22,520 nt of DNA from Anaerolineaceae bacterium UBA2260 (GCA_002347485.1 DDXM01000024.1:15800-38319), one strand, 5' to 3'. Shown: positions 15,631-22,520, numbered from the stretch's first letter. Notes: generated by a model not told the origin, from the letters alone. Made by a program: numbers and translations.

Positions 15631-16947
15631 CTACTCAAGACCAGAGATGCAGGTCTCAGCCGCGGCCTGGGCGTTGGCAGCAGCTACCTCAGGTGTAGTG
15701 GTGCCAGCGTAGACGGGCAGAAGTTCAGGTTTGATGGCATCCCAGACACAGCGCATCTCGAGGACGGTGGGCATCGGGGTTCCGTAGCTCATCTGAGCGG
15801 CAGAACCGGAGAGGATGGGATCGCCAGTGATAACCTCAGCACTAAGGGCTTCAGTCAGCGCGGGCAGACGGGTCAGTTTGGTAACCATGTCAACCTGGTT
15901 TTCATAATTTGTCGCGAATTTGATGAAGTCAACAACCGCGGCCAGTTTAGCGCCCTCAAGATCCTTCGGGAGCATAAAGAAGGTACCGGAGGTGTACGGA
16001 GCGGGATAGGTGCCGGTAGCGGAAACCTGGGGGATGGGTGCAACGCCGAGGTTCTCACCCAAAACTTCCTTGTAACCACCGAGCGACCAGTCACCATTGA
16101 TGATCATGGCAGCGGTGCCTTCCTTGAAGGCGGCGTCAGAAACATCGTAATCGCTTTCGGTGGGGATCAGGCCGGCGGCCTTGATCTGGGCCAGGAATGC
16201 GAAGGTGGCGATCATTTCAGGGGTATTCAGGGTAGGGGTAACGCCATCAACATCGAAGACCTTACCGTTGAATCCACCCAACCAGGGCACGAACCAGAAG
16301 GCTTCGGTCTGATTGAAGACGAGGTAATTGACACCGGGATTGGCGGCAATGAAATCGGCACCCTGGGTCAACATCTCATCAGTGGTCGCGGGGGGAGCCG
16401 GGAGGAGCGCCTTGTTGTAGAGCAGCATCAGGTGGTTACCATTGGAAATGGGAACACCCCAGGTCTGTCCATCGGGGCTCTCGACGGCGGCGGTGGCGCT
16501 GCCAACATAGAGTGAAAGATCGAACAGGCTGTCAACAGGCTGGATCAAGTCGGCCGCGGTGAAGGGGCCAAGATGATCGGAAACGGTCCACAGCAGTTCG
16601 GGAGCTGCGCCGGCGAGGCTGGCGGTCTGGAAGTCCTCACGCAGGGTCTCGACGTCTTTGTTGACCACAACGAAGGTCACTTCGGGATGAGCAGCGGTGT
16701 ATGCATCGGCTAACGCCTGCACATACTGCAAACCACCATCAACTTCACCCTCTTTGGTCCAGAGGTTGATGGTGACGGCCTCAGCCACAGGGGCTTCGGG
16801 GATATCCGGTTCTTCAACCGGTGCATCGGTTGCGACAGGGGCTTCCGGTACAACCGGGGTTTCTGTCGGGGCGGGCTGGGCGCAGGCGGCAAGAGCCAGG
16901 GCTGCGATCAAAAGCACGCTAAACAGGGGGAACAGCTTTTTGGTCAT
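15631..16947 (-). CDS. ABC transporter solute-binding lipoprotein, maltose/maltodextrin type
   Basis: The 438-residue protein has a signal peptide and lipobox LAAC (Cys22), then a Pro/Thr/Glu/Val-rich linker (~23-58). A family 1 extracellular solute-binding domain follows (INLWTKEGEVDGG, TWGVPISNGNHLMLLYNK, AAMIINGDWSLGGYKE, YTSGTFFMLPK). I chose ATG 16947 because AGGAG lies 7 nt upstream; an in-frame TTG at 16974 would put that site inside the coding sequence and spoil the signal peptide. It would sit on the outer face of the membrane and hand sugars to the two permeases downstream. The neighbouring GH57 and GH13 enzymes suggest maltodextrin as ligand. It is the first gene of the operon, with a strong promoter at 17056-17083. 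Confidence 0.93.
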   Translation of the reverse strand: MTKKLFPLFSVLLIAALALAACAQPAPTETPVVPEAPVATDAPVEEPDIPEAPVAEAVTINLWTKEGEVDGGLQYVQALADAYTAAHPEVTFVVVNKDVETLREDFQTASLAGAAPELLWTVSDHLGPFTAADLIQPVDSLFDLSLYVGSATAAVESPDGQTWGVPISNGNHLMLLYNKALLPAPPATTDEMLTQGADFIAANPGVNYLVFNQTEAFWFVPWLGGFNGKVFDVDGVTPTLNTPEMIATFAFLAQIKAAGLIPTESDYDVSDAAFKEGTAAMIINGDWSLGGYKEVLGENLGVAPIPQVSATGTYPAPYTSGTFFMLPKDLEGAKLAAVVDFIKFATNYENQVDMVTKLTRLPALTEALSAEVITGDPILSGSAAQMSYGTPMPTVLEMRCVWDAIKPELLPVYAGTTTPEVAAANAQAAAETCISGLE

Positions 16948-17004
16948 TTCTTTTCTCCTCTTTTTGTTTTGCAAATAAGTTGAACTTATGTTGCTTACCA
17001 GTTA

Positions 17005-17020
17005 CTAGAAAATTTTCGAG
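17005..17020. promoter_or_regulatory. Palindromic operator candidate in the glucan operon leader
   Basis: GAAAATTTTC (17008-17017) is a perfect 10-bp palindrome inside CTAGAAAATTTTCGAG. It lies about 30-45 nt downstream of the predicted transcription start, where a LacI-type repressor could block elongation. Its CTCGAAAAT half (minus strand) recurs at 10333-10341 before the GH13 gene. Function is inference. Confidence 0.35.
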
Positions 17021-17022
17021 AA

Positions 17023-17033
17023 ATCACCTCCTT
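17023..17033 (-). promoter_or_regulatory. Unused perfect Shine-Dalgarno in the glucan operon leader
   Basis: The minus strand reads AAGGAGGTGAT, a full complement of the usual 16S anti-Shine-Dalgarno. No ATG/GTG/TTG starts a meaningful frame 5-12 nt downstream, and the real gene starts 76 nt later with its own AGGAG. It may be a ribosome standby site or the remnant of a lost leader ORF. Confidence 0.4.
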
Positions 17034-17055
17034 GTCTGAACAAGTTCTTGTCAAT

Positions 17056-17083
17056 ATTATACGGCTTCCTCAACAAGATTCAA
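17056..17083 (-). promoter_or_regulatory. Sigma70-type promoter of the alpha-glucan ABC operon
   Basis: On the minus strand TTGAAT (17083-17078), a 16-nt spacer and TATAAT (17061-17056) form a good housekeeping promoter, with a predicted start near 17049 and a leader of about 100 nt. It reads into the solute-binding protein gene. Confidence 0.65.
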
Positions 17084-17180
17084 GCCGTAAAAGATAATTG
17101 CTATCGAATTTTTTCCGAACAATATTTTCCACCACTAAGCAACACTTTACAGTTTATCATATCGTAGCCCAATGATAGCG

Positions 17181-17230
17181 GTCATAAGGATATCTGTCAA
17201 GGAATCCTTATGACAGGAATCCTTATGACA
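17181..17230. repeat. 15-bp tandem direct repeat plus inverted copy, operator-like
   Basis: GGAATCCTTATGACA occurs twice in perfect tandem (17201-17215, 17216-17230). An inverted copy of its core, GTCATAAGGAT, lies at 17181-17191, so the 11-bp core ATCCTTATGAC is present three times. In RNA the first two can form an 11-bp stem. The array lies between the divergent glucan-operon and lipM promoters, 63 nt before the lipM ATG and about 98 nt upstream of the glucan -35. It looks like a multi-site regulator-binding region. Confidence 0.6.
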
Positions 17231-17279
17231 AATTTCACCCTGGGTGGAAGGGACAAAGCTGGAATTGTTCTCGGCATAG

Positions 17280-17285
17280 TAAAAT
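17280..17285 (+). promoter_or_regulatory. Leaderless-type -10 box of the lipM-like gene
   Basis: TAAAAT ends 7 nt before the ATG at 17293, so the message would start at or next to the start codon. No Shine-Dalgarno is present. The string around it, TAAAATTGATGCTATG, closely matches TACAATTCTTGCTATG ahead of the SanA-like gene with the same spacing. Confidence 0.45.
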
Positions 17286-17292
17286 TGATGCT

Positions 17293-18117
17293 ATGAATCG
17301 AAACGAATGGCGGCTTATCTACTCCCCCGCAGCATCGGGCGAGTGGAATATGGCGTTGGATGAAGCTTTGCTTCAATCCACCGCGGAGAAGAAATCTCCG
17401 ACCACCTTAAGATTGTACGACTGGCAACCAGCCACCCTCTCGCTGGGTTTTGCTCAACCCGCAGAAGATGTTGATCTTGAAAGCCTGGCAGCGCAAGGTT
17501 GGGGGCTGGTTCGCCGCCCTACCGGGGGAAGAGCCATTCTGCATGTAGATGAATTGACCTATTCACTTACTGCCAGCGCTGATGAACCACTCTTGTCTGG
17601 CGACCTGCTTGAAAGTTATCGCAAGATCTCAAGAGCGTTGTTGGCAGGCCTCTCCAGGCTGAGTGTTACCGCCATGGGCGATAAAACCTATGAGAATACG
17701 GCTGTGAATTACCACAAGAACCCGGTTTGTTTTGAGACTCCATCCAATTACGAGATCACATTCGAGGGCAAAAAGCTTGTCGGTTCCGCCCAGGCCAGGA
17801 AATACAGCGGAATCCTGCAACACGGCACAATGCCCATTCATGGGGATATCACCCGTATTACTCGTGCGCTGAAATTTACCTCTGTTGATGAACGCGCTGC
17901 CGCGGCCGGTAAACTGGCTGAGCGAGCCGTGACCCTTGAGTGCGTTTTAGGTTACGCACCTGGTTGGAACCATGTCGCTAATGCAATGGTAGAGGGTTTT
18001 ACTGAATCATTTGGAGTTAAATTTTATGAAGCATCTCCCAGTCAAACAGAGGTTGACCTCGCCCAAAAGATCATGACTGAAAAATACGCGTCCGATGCGT
18101 GGACTTTTAGGCTGTAA
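17293..18117 (+). CDS. lipM: Octanoyltransferase / lipoate-protein ligase family protein (LipM-like)
   Basis: The 274-residue protein of the BPL/LPL fold contains RRPTGGRAILHVDELTYSL, NPVCFETPSNYEI and GKKLVGSAQARKYSGILQHG. The Cys146-Phe pair followed by PSxYE matches LipM octanoyltransferases, whose catalytic Cys takes octanoate from acyl carrier protein and passes it to GcvH; Lys161 is the conserved family lysine. An LplA-type lipoate ligase is the alternative. It would feed the lipoyl-dependent glycine cleavage reaction of the GcvT part of the fusion encoded at 2481, although the two genes are not adjacent. No Shine-Dalgarno precedes the ATG, and a -10 box ends 7 nt upstream, pointing to a leaderless message. 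Confidence 0.88.
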   Translation: MNRNEWRLIYSPAASGEWNMALDEALLQSTAEKKSPTTLRLYDWQPATLSLGFAQPAEDVDLESLAAQGWGLVRRPTGGRAILHVDELTYSLTASADEPLLSGDLLESYRKISRALLAGLSRLSVTAMGDKTYENTAVNYHKNPVCFETPSNYEITFEGKKLVGSAQARKYSGILQHGTMPIHGDITRITRALKFTSVDERAAAAGKLAERAVTLECVLGYAPGWNHVANAMVEGFTESFGVKFYEASPSQTEVDLAQKIMTEKYASDAWTFRL

Positions 18118-18200
18118 TGAAGGCTAACCAGGACAAGTTCGATTTAGGTTTGCGCTGGCATTCCTGGTTGATCCACCGGTATGAACAATTTTTCTATAAC

Positions 18201-18209
18201 TGGTACAAT
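18201..18209 (+). promoter_or_regulatory. Extended -10, leaderless-type promoter of the SanA-like gene
   Basis: TGGTACAAT is an extended -10 ending 7 nt before ATG 18217, exactly the spacing seen at lipM. No Shine-Dalgarno precedes this ATG. The placement argues for ATG 18217 over the upstream in-frame ATG 18181, which would put the promoter inside the coding sequence. Confidence 0.45.
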
Positions 18210-18216
18210 TCTTGCT

Positions 18217-18885
18217 ATGATAACAAAGATATTTAACATGATATTCAAATTGGCTATTTGGACGCTCATTCTTTTGGTCGCGGTGTTTGGCATTCCGCGT
18301 TTGGTCACTGCGCTTGTTTCCTCTGGCAAGGTATTCACTGCAGCTGATGTTCCCGCTTCCCGAGCGGCCGTGGTTTTCGGAGCCGGATTGCAGCGTGACG
18401 GCACGCCCTCGCCGGTGCTGAAGGACCGGGTTGCCGCGGCGGTGCAGCTCTATAACCTGGGCAAGGTCGAAAAGATCCTGATGAGTGGTGACAATCGCTT
18501 CCTCGATTACAACGAACCGGCGGCGATGAAAACTTACGCGGTAAGCCTCGGTGTTCCCGAAGATGCGATCGTGCTGGATTACGCCGGGCGCAGAACCTAT
18601 GATACCTGTTACCGCGCGCAACACATCTTCGGCTTGCAGGAAGCATTGCTGGTAACGCAGAAATTCCATCTCCCGCGCGCAATTTTCACTTGTCAGGGAT
18701 TGGGCATGCACGTAAACGGCGTTACCGCGGACCTGCGCAACTACAATACACATTCGGTTCGTTATTGGAACATACGCGAATTACCCGCCACCCTGGTGGC
18801 GCTCTGGCAGGTTTGGGTTAGCCACCCGTTACCGGTACTCGGCGATCTCGAGCCGATTTTTACCGAGACTGAGAATGAAGGCTAA
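18217..18885 (+). CDS. SanA/YdcF-like DUF218 membrane-anchored protein
   Basis: The 222-residue protein (from ATG 18217) has one N-terminal hydrophobic anchor, about residues 8-28, then a DUF218 domain. Visible motifs are AVVFGAGLQRDGTPSPVLKDRV, KILMSGDN, NEPAAMKTYAVSLGVP, RRTYDTCYRA and LVTQKFHLPRA. This pattern is that of SanA (vancomycin exclusion at high temperature) and related envelope proteins; the biochemical activity of the family is not firmly known. The domain is expected outside the membrane. If ATG 18181 were used the protein would have 12 more residues. The HD-domain gene follows after 5 nt, so the two are co-transcribed. Confidence 0.85.
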   Translation: MITKIFNMIFKLAIWTLILLVAVFGIPRLVTALVSSGKVFTAADVPASRAAVVFGAGLQRDGTPSPVLKDRVAAAVQLYNLGKVEKILMSGDNRFLDYNEPAAMKTYAVSLGVPEDAIVLDYAGRRTYDTCYRAQHIFGLQEALLVTQKFHLPRAIFTCQGLGMHVNGVTADLRNYNTHSVRYWNIRELPATLVALWQVWVSHPLPVLGDLEPIFTETENEG

Positions 18886-18890
18886 GCCAT

Positions 18891-19454
18891 ATGACGAGAG
18901 ATGAAGCACTGGCTTTGGTAAAAGAATATGTCAAGAATGAAAACCTCGTGCATCATATGCTGGCTGTTGAGAGCGCGATGGTGCATTACGCTGAAAAATT
19001 TGGCGAGCCGGTTGAAACATGGGCGGTCACCGGCCTCTTGCACGATTTTGACTGGGAGATCCATCCCACGGCTGAGCTTCACCCAGCCGCAGGCGCGCCT
19101 CTCCTGCGGGCGAGAGGGGTTCCAGAAGAGATCATTTATGCCATTCTCGCCCATGGTGAAAACTTGCGCCTGCCGCGTAATACTTCGCTGGCCAAAGCCC
19201 TGTACGCTTGCGATGAGATCACAGGGTTGATCACCGCTGTTGCGCTGGTTCGTCCATCCCGATCACTATACGACCTGGAAGCCAGTTCAGTGAAGAAGAA
19301 ATGGAAAGATAAGGCGTTTGCCGCCGGCGCTAATCGAGAAGAGATTGCCCGCGCTGCTGAAGAGTTTGATGTACCCTTATGGGAACATTGTGAAAATGTG
19401 ATCGCAGCCATGCGGCGGATCGCACCGCAAATCGGTCTCGCCGGCAACCTGTAA
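18891..19454 (+). CDS. HD-domain phosphohydrolase
   Basis: The 187-residue cytoplasmic protein has HD-superfamily metal ligands: the His pair in ENLVHHMLAVE, the signature His-Asp in TGLLHDFDWE, and His in ILAHGEN, followed by LYACDEITGLI. Small HD proteins of this kind hydrolyse phosphate esters or nucleotides, but the substrate cannot be assigned. GAAGG lies 9 nt before the ATG, inside the end of the preceding gene. The start is 5 nt after the SanA-like stop and 38 nt separate it from the next gene, with no terminator between, so the three genes form one operon. Confidence 0.85.
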   Translation: MTRDEALALVKEYVKNENLVHHMLAVESAMVHYAEKFGEPVETWAVTGLLHDFDWEIHPTAELHPAAGAPLLRARGVPEEIIYAILAHGENLRLPRNTSLAKALYACDEITGLITAVALVRPSRSLYDLEASSVKKKWKDKAFAAGANREEIARAAEEFDVPLWEHCENVIAAMRRIAPQIGLAGNL

Positions 19455-19492
19455 CGTCGGGCGACCCTAAACTGCTTGACCAGGAGGTAGAT

Positions 19493-20602
19493 ATGTCACT
19501 AACAGGCAAAGGAATGATGATCTGGCGGATCCCCTACTGCGAAGGGGGGAATCCCTCCACGATTGCCAATGTAGCCGCGTCTGCCGGCCTGTCCCATGTG
19601 TTGATCAAGATCGCCAATGATACCCGCCCGTATAACGTGGATGCTAACGGGAATGACCTGATTGCCCCTGTGGTCGACGCTCTGCGCGCCAAGGGGATGC
19701 AGGTTTGGGGATGGCATTATGTTTACGGGTATGATCCGATCGGTGAAGCCAAAATCGCCATTTCGCAAACCAAACGCTTCCTGTTGGACGGATATGTCAT
19801 CGACGCTGAAGTGGAGTACAAAGAAGCCGGTCGGGATGCCGTCGCCCGAACCTTCATGACCGAGTTACGCAGAGGATTGCCTTCAACACCGGTGGCATTG
19901 AGTTCGTTCCGTTGGCCTACATATCATCGCAGCTTTCCATTCGCGGCGTTCCTCGAAAAATGTGATTACAACATGCCCCAGGTTTACTGGATGCAACAGC
20001 ACGACCCGGCGTACGACCTGAAACGCTCGGTTACAGAATTCAAAGCCATCACCCCGTATCGTCCGATCATTCCCACCGGTCCCGCCTTCGGTCAGGACGG
20101 CTGGGTCCCCACCGCATCTGAAGTGAAAATCTTCATGGACACCGCCAAGTCGCTGGGTTTGAAAGCGGTTAATTTCTATTCGTGGGATTATTCGCGCCTG
20201 AAATTACTCGCGGTGTGGAACGAGATCGCCAAATATTATTGGCCGCCCGAAGATTCGCCTTTCCCGCCACCATTCGACCCGGTTACGATGATCTTCGAGG
20301 CCTTGAACTCGCAACAGTTTACGCCGATTCTCGATATCTACGCGAAAAACGCGGTTCTGGTCACACCCAGGAAAACGATGCAGGGGGAAGAAAATATCAA
20401 GGCCTTTTATGAGCAGGTATTGGCGGTCGAGTTGAAAAGCGGAGATTTCCGCGTCACCTCTAAACGCGTCGTTGATAACACGATCCATTACAAATGGACG
20501 TGCACTTCACAAACCGGGAATGTGATCGACGGAAAAGATACCCTCGGAATTAGAAATGATAAGGTGATCTATCACTATTGTTTCTACACGATCACCTCAT
20601 AA
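19493..20602 (+). CDS. TIM-barrel glycosidase-like protein fused to an NTF2/SnoaL-like domain
   Basis: The 369-residue protein starts at an ATG preceded by AGGAGGT. Residues 1 to ~255 alternate strands and helices like a TIM barrel: HVLIKIAND, MQVWGWHYVYGYDP, GYVIDAEVEY, TPVALSSFRWP, YNMPQVYWMQQ, AVNFYSWDY. The acidic DAEVE at a strand end recalls the D-x-E centre of GH25-type lysozymes, but I cannot place the family. Residues ~263-369 look like an NTF2/SnoaL (DUF4440-type) cone: ALNSQQFTPILDIYAKNAVLV, MQGEENIKAFYEQV, then four strands. There is no signal peptide. It follows the HD gene in the same direction and converges on the topoisomerase gene with a 13-nt gap. Function unknown. Confidence 0.75.
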   Translation: MSLTGKGMMIWRIPYCEGGNPSTIANVAASAGLSHVLIKIANDTRPYNVDANGNDLIAPVVDALRAKGMQVWGWHYVYGYDPIGEAKIAISQTKRFLLDGYVIDAEVEYKEAGRDAVARTFMTELRRGLPSTPVALSSFRWPTYHRSFPFAAFLEKCDYNMPQVYWMQQHDPAYDLKRSVTEFKAITPYRPIIPTGPAFGQDGWVPTASEVKIFMDTAKSLGLKAVNFYSWDYSRLKLLAVWNEIAKYYWPPEDSPFPPPFDPVTMIFEALNSQQFTPILDIYAKNAVLVTPRKTMQGEENIKAFYEQVLAVELKSGDFRVTSKRVVDNTIHYKWTCTSQTGNVIDGKDTLGIRNDKVIYHYCFYTITS

Positions 20603-20615
20603 AGGATAGGAGCGA

Positions 20616-22520
20616 TCACTCTGCGTGGTCGGATGGCTTGATGATTTGTATGATCCTGTCTCCGGCGGCAGGCACCGCCAGTTGTTCTCCCCTGCCGGCC
20701 CTGCGGCTGATACCAATATCATCAATACGGTAAGTTTTCGCCGCGGCTTTCTTGAACCGCAACGTATACTGGTAATTCTTTTTACCAAAAACCACGCCCA
20801 CAAGTTCTGTGCCTTTTTCCAGGCGGCATCCGATCACCCCCTGCCCGTACCTTCCTTGTAACGGGATGTTATCCTGCTCGATACGCCAGCTGATCCCGTT
20901 CGAAGCAATGAGCACCACTTCACCTTTTTTGGCAAGTTCCACCATTCCAACCACTTCGTCAGTGGGGGCGAGTTTGATAGCGTTCACTCCGGCGGCGACC
21001 AACCCCATCACACGCACTTCACTGCCATCAAATCGAATGACCATGCCATTGCGTGAAGCCACCAGGTAATTGGACTTCTCGTCATAGAGATTCACTTCCA
21101 CCAGTTCGTCCTCATCGTTCACCTTGACTAGGGTGAAGAGGTCAGAGGATGGTCCCTTCAACTCTGAGACCAGGGATTTCTTGATCAATCCCTGCCTGGT
21201 GATCGTGACCAGGCATAATCCCTTTTGTTTTTCCTGCGGCGGCAATGTGAACACCGCGACCGGGAAACCTGATTCCCGCAGCGGAGAGATCTTCTCAAAA
21301 CTTACGCCCGCACCTGATTGCTCGACAGTGGGAACGCTCTGCACCGAGATCGCGCAAGCCTGACCCTTCTGATTCACCAGGTAGAGTGTCTGATGCGAAT
21401 CCGTGCGCAGCAGAAAGACCGGCGCATCCTTGCCGCTCATGCGCGGGGGTTTTTCAGCCGCGATCTTGCCGATCGTGCCGTTCGCGGACATCGCCACCCA
21501 AACAGATTCAGCTGGCGTCACGTCCTTGACCGTCAACAGGTCTGCAGCAGCCTTCCCCTGCTTGAGGTTAACGATCTGGGTGCGCCGCCTGTCAGCGTAT
21601 TTCGCTTTGATGTCCTTCAATTCGTTTTCAACCAACTGGCGCTGCTTGACAGGTGATTTGAGCAGGGTGGTCAGATCCTTGATGAGCGCCATCAGGGATT
21701 TGTATTCCTCTTCGATCTTCCTGCGCTCGAGCTGCGCCAGCCGTTTAAGCGGCATGTCCAGGATGGCATTGGCTTGGATGACCGATAGTTTGAATTTCTT
21801 GATCAGCTTTTCGCGCGCGTCGTCAGTATCAGCTGACCGCCTTATTACAGCGATTACTTCGTCCAGGTTCTGAAGCGCGATGCGCAGCCCCTCCAGGATG
21901 TGAATGCGCTCCTGGGCTTTGCGCAGGTCATACTCACTGCGGCGCTTGATCACTTCTATGCGATGCTCGATATACACCTTGAGCGATTGCTTAAGCGTGA
22001 GCAATCGTGGTTCATTGTTCACCAGCGCAAGCAGGTTAATGCTGAACGTCACCTGCAAAGGTGTGCGTTTGTACAGCTCGCGCAACACCACCTCCGCGTC
22101 CGCCGCCTTGTTGAGCTCGATTACGATGCGCATGCCCTGCCGGTCAGATTCGTCGCGCAGATCCGAAATTCCATCAAGTTGACCCTCGCGGGTCAGTTCG
22201 GCGATCCGTTCGATCAGGGCGGATTTATTCGTCATGTAGGGTAATTCTGTGATGATGATGCGGCTTTTCCCCCGCGCCATCTCCTCCAGGCTCACCCTGC
22301 CGCGCAGTGTAATACGCCCCTTACCAGTGGCATAAGAAGCCAGGATCTCATCCTGCTCATGTTCCTGCAGGATGATCCCCCCGGTAGGAAAATCCGGTCC
22401 CTGGATGAATTTCATCAATTCAACCACTGTGATGTCATCAATTTTCTGCCAGTTTTCGAGCAGAAATGAGAGCGCGTCGATCACCTCCGCCAGATTGTGC
22501 GGCGGGATGCTGGTCGCCAT
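20616..22520 (-). CDS. GyrA/ParC-type topoisomerase subunit A, partial (N-terminus beyond right edge)
   Basis: The 634 visible residues begin inside the breakage-reunion domain at MATSIPPHNLAEV, which corresponds to about residue 165 of GyrA. The active-site Tyr and the winged helix are therefore off the edge. Next come the tower (GPDFPTGGII, GRITLRG, ITELPYMTNK), the long coiled coil (~200-300), the dimer-gate element (AILDMPLKRLAQLE) and a six-bladed beta-pinwheel C-terminal domain. The subunit cleaves and rejoins DNA with a GyrB/ParE partner. In blade 1, where GyrA carries QRRGGKG, this protein reads EKPPRMSGKDAP, so the canonical GyrA box is missing; it may act as a topoisomerase IV-like or divergent gyrase subunit. 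The edge methionine is coincidental, not the real start. Confidence 0.92.
   Translation of the reverse strand: MATSIPPHNLAEVIDALSFLLENWQKIDDITVVELMKFIQGPDFPTGGIILQEHEQDEILASYATGKGRITLRGRVSLEEMARGKSRIIITELPYMTNKSALIERIAELTREGQLDGISDLRDESDRQGMRIVIELNKAADAEVVLRELYKRTPLQVTFSINLLALVNNEPRLLTLKQSLKVYIEHRIEVIKRRSEYDLRKAQERIHILEGLRIALQNLDEVIAVIRRSADTDDAREKLIKKFKLSVIQANAILDMPLKRLAQLERRKIEEEYKSLMALIKDLTTLLKSPVKQRQLVENELKDIKAKYADRRRTQIVNLKQGKAAADLLTVKDVTPAESVWVAMSANGTIGKIAAEKPPRMSGKDAPVFLLRTDSHQTLYLVNQKGQACAISVQSVPTVEQSGAGVSFEKISPLRESGFPVAVFTLPPQEKQKGLCLVTITRQGLIKKSLVSELKGPSSDLFTLVKVNDEDELVEVNLYDEKSNYLVASRNGMVIRFDGSEVRVMGLVAAGVNAIKLAPTDEVVGMVELAKKGEVVLIASNGISWRIEQDNIPLQGRYGQGVIGCRLEKGTELVGVVFGKKNYQYTLRFKKAAAKTYRIDDIGISRRAGRGEQLAVPAAGDRIIQIIKPSDHAE

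Noticed and set aside
16948..16974. TTG start for the solute-binding protein
   Set aside because: The extra nine residues encode the AGGAG ribosome site and put charged residues before a complete signal peptide that begins at ATG 16947.
18126..18169. AACCAGGA/TCCTGGTT inverted repeat after lipM as a terminator
   Set aside because: The loop would be about 28 nt and no T-run follows, so it is probably a chance 8-bp dyad.
18124..18753. 209-residue minus-strand ORF
   Set aside because: It is antisense to the SanA-like gene, with no recognisable motifs; the plus frame has DUF218 motifs and operon spacing.
1..22520. tRNA, rRNA, CRISPR arrays, insertion sequences, phage or attachment sites
   Set aside because: Nothing in either strand showed cloverleaf signatures, spaced identical repeats, transposase motifs or terminal inverted repeats with target duplications. 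The only perfect tandem repeat is the 15-bp pair at 17201-17230.

Overview
The window reads like a chromosomal segment of a bacterium from the Chloroflexota, most likely Anaerolineae. The pointers are a fused serine hydroxymethyltransferase/aminomethyltransferase, lipoproteins with long Pro/Thr/Glu/Ala linkers after the lipobox, a TGS-containing nucleoside kinase, and moderately GC-rich coding sequence with strong AGGAGG sites. The taxon is an inference from gene content. I see no rRNA, tRNA, CRISPR array, insertion sequence or phage gene.

Layout. (1) 1-2123, minus: a subtilisin-family (S8) protease, cut by the left edge, with about eleven membrane segments ahead of a propeptide-like region and the catalytic domain. 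(2) 2124-2480: a divergent intergenic region with a near-consensus promoter, a leader of about 165 nt and a strong intrinsic terminator inside that leader, so the next gene looks attenuated or riboswitch-controlled. (3) 2481-6867, plus: a 1042-residue SHMT-GcvT fusion and a PLP aminotransferase, probably one operon, closed by a bidirectional terminator. (4) 6907-8628, minus: TGS/uridine-kinase-like nucleoside kinase with its own promoter. (5) 8779-16947, minus: an alpha-glucan locus, in transcription order solute-binding lipoprotein, two MalF/MalG-type permeases, a GH57 lipoprotein and a cytoplasmic GH13 enzyme. (6) 16948-17292: a regulatory intergenic region with a good minus promoter, an unused perfect Shine-Dalgarno, a palindrome and a 15-bp tandem repeat. 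(7) 17293-20602, plus: LipM-like octanoyltransferase, SanA-like membrane protein, HD-domain hydrolase and a TIM-barrel/NTF2-like fusion. (8) 20616-22520, minus: the C-terminal part of a GyrA/ParC-type topoisomerase subunit, cut by the right edge.

How the parts fit. The fusion joins two steps that share methylene-tetrahydrofolate: GcvT releases it from the aminomethyl-lipoyl H protein and SHMT uses it to make serine from glycine. The LipM-like enzyme 12 kb away could supply the octanoyl/lipoyl group on GcvH, but gcvH, gcvP and lpd are not in the window. In the alpha-glucan locus, the GH57 lipoprotein would cut polysaccharide outside the cell, the ABC system would import maltodextrins and the GH13 enzyme would hydrolyse them inside. 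No ATPase subunit (MalK/MsmX) and no regulator is encoded here.

The most unusual points are: a degenerate second copy of the GcvT N-terminal module inside the fusion; the attenuator-like leader with a 35-codon ORF that overlaps the fusion's start; a matched pair of leaderless-type promoters in front of lipM and sanA; the polytopic membrane subtilisin; and the TIM-barrel/NTF2 fusion.
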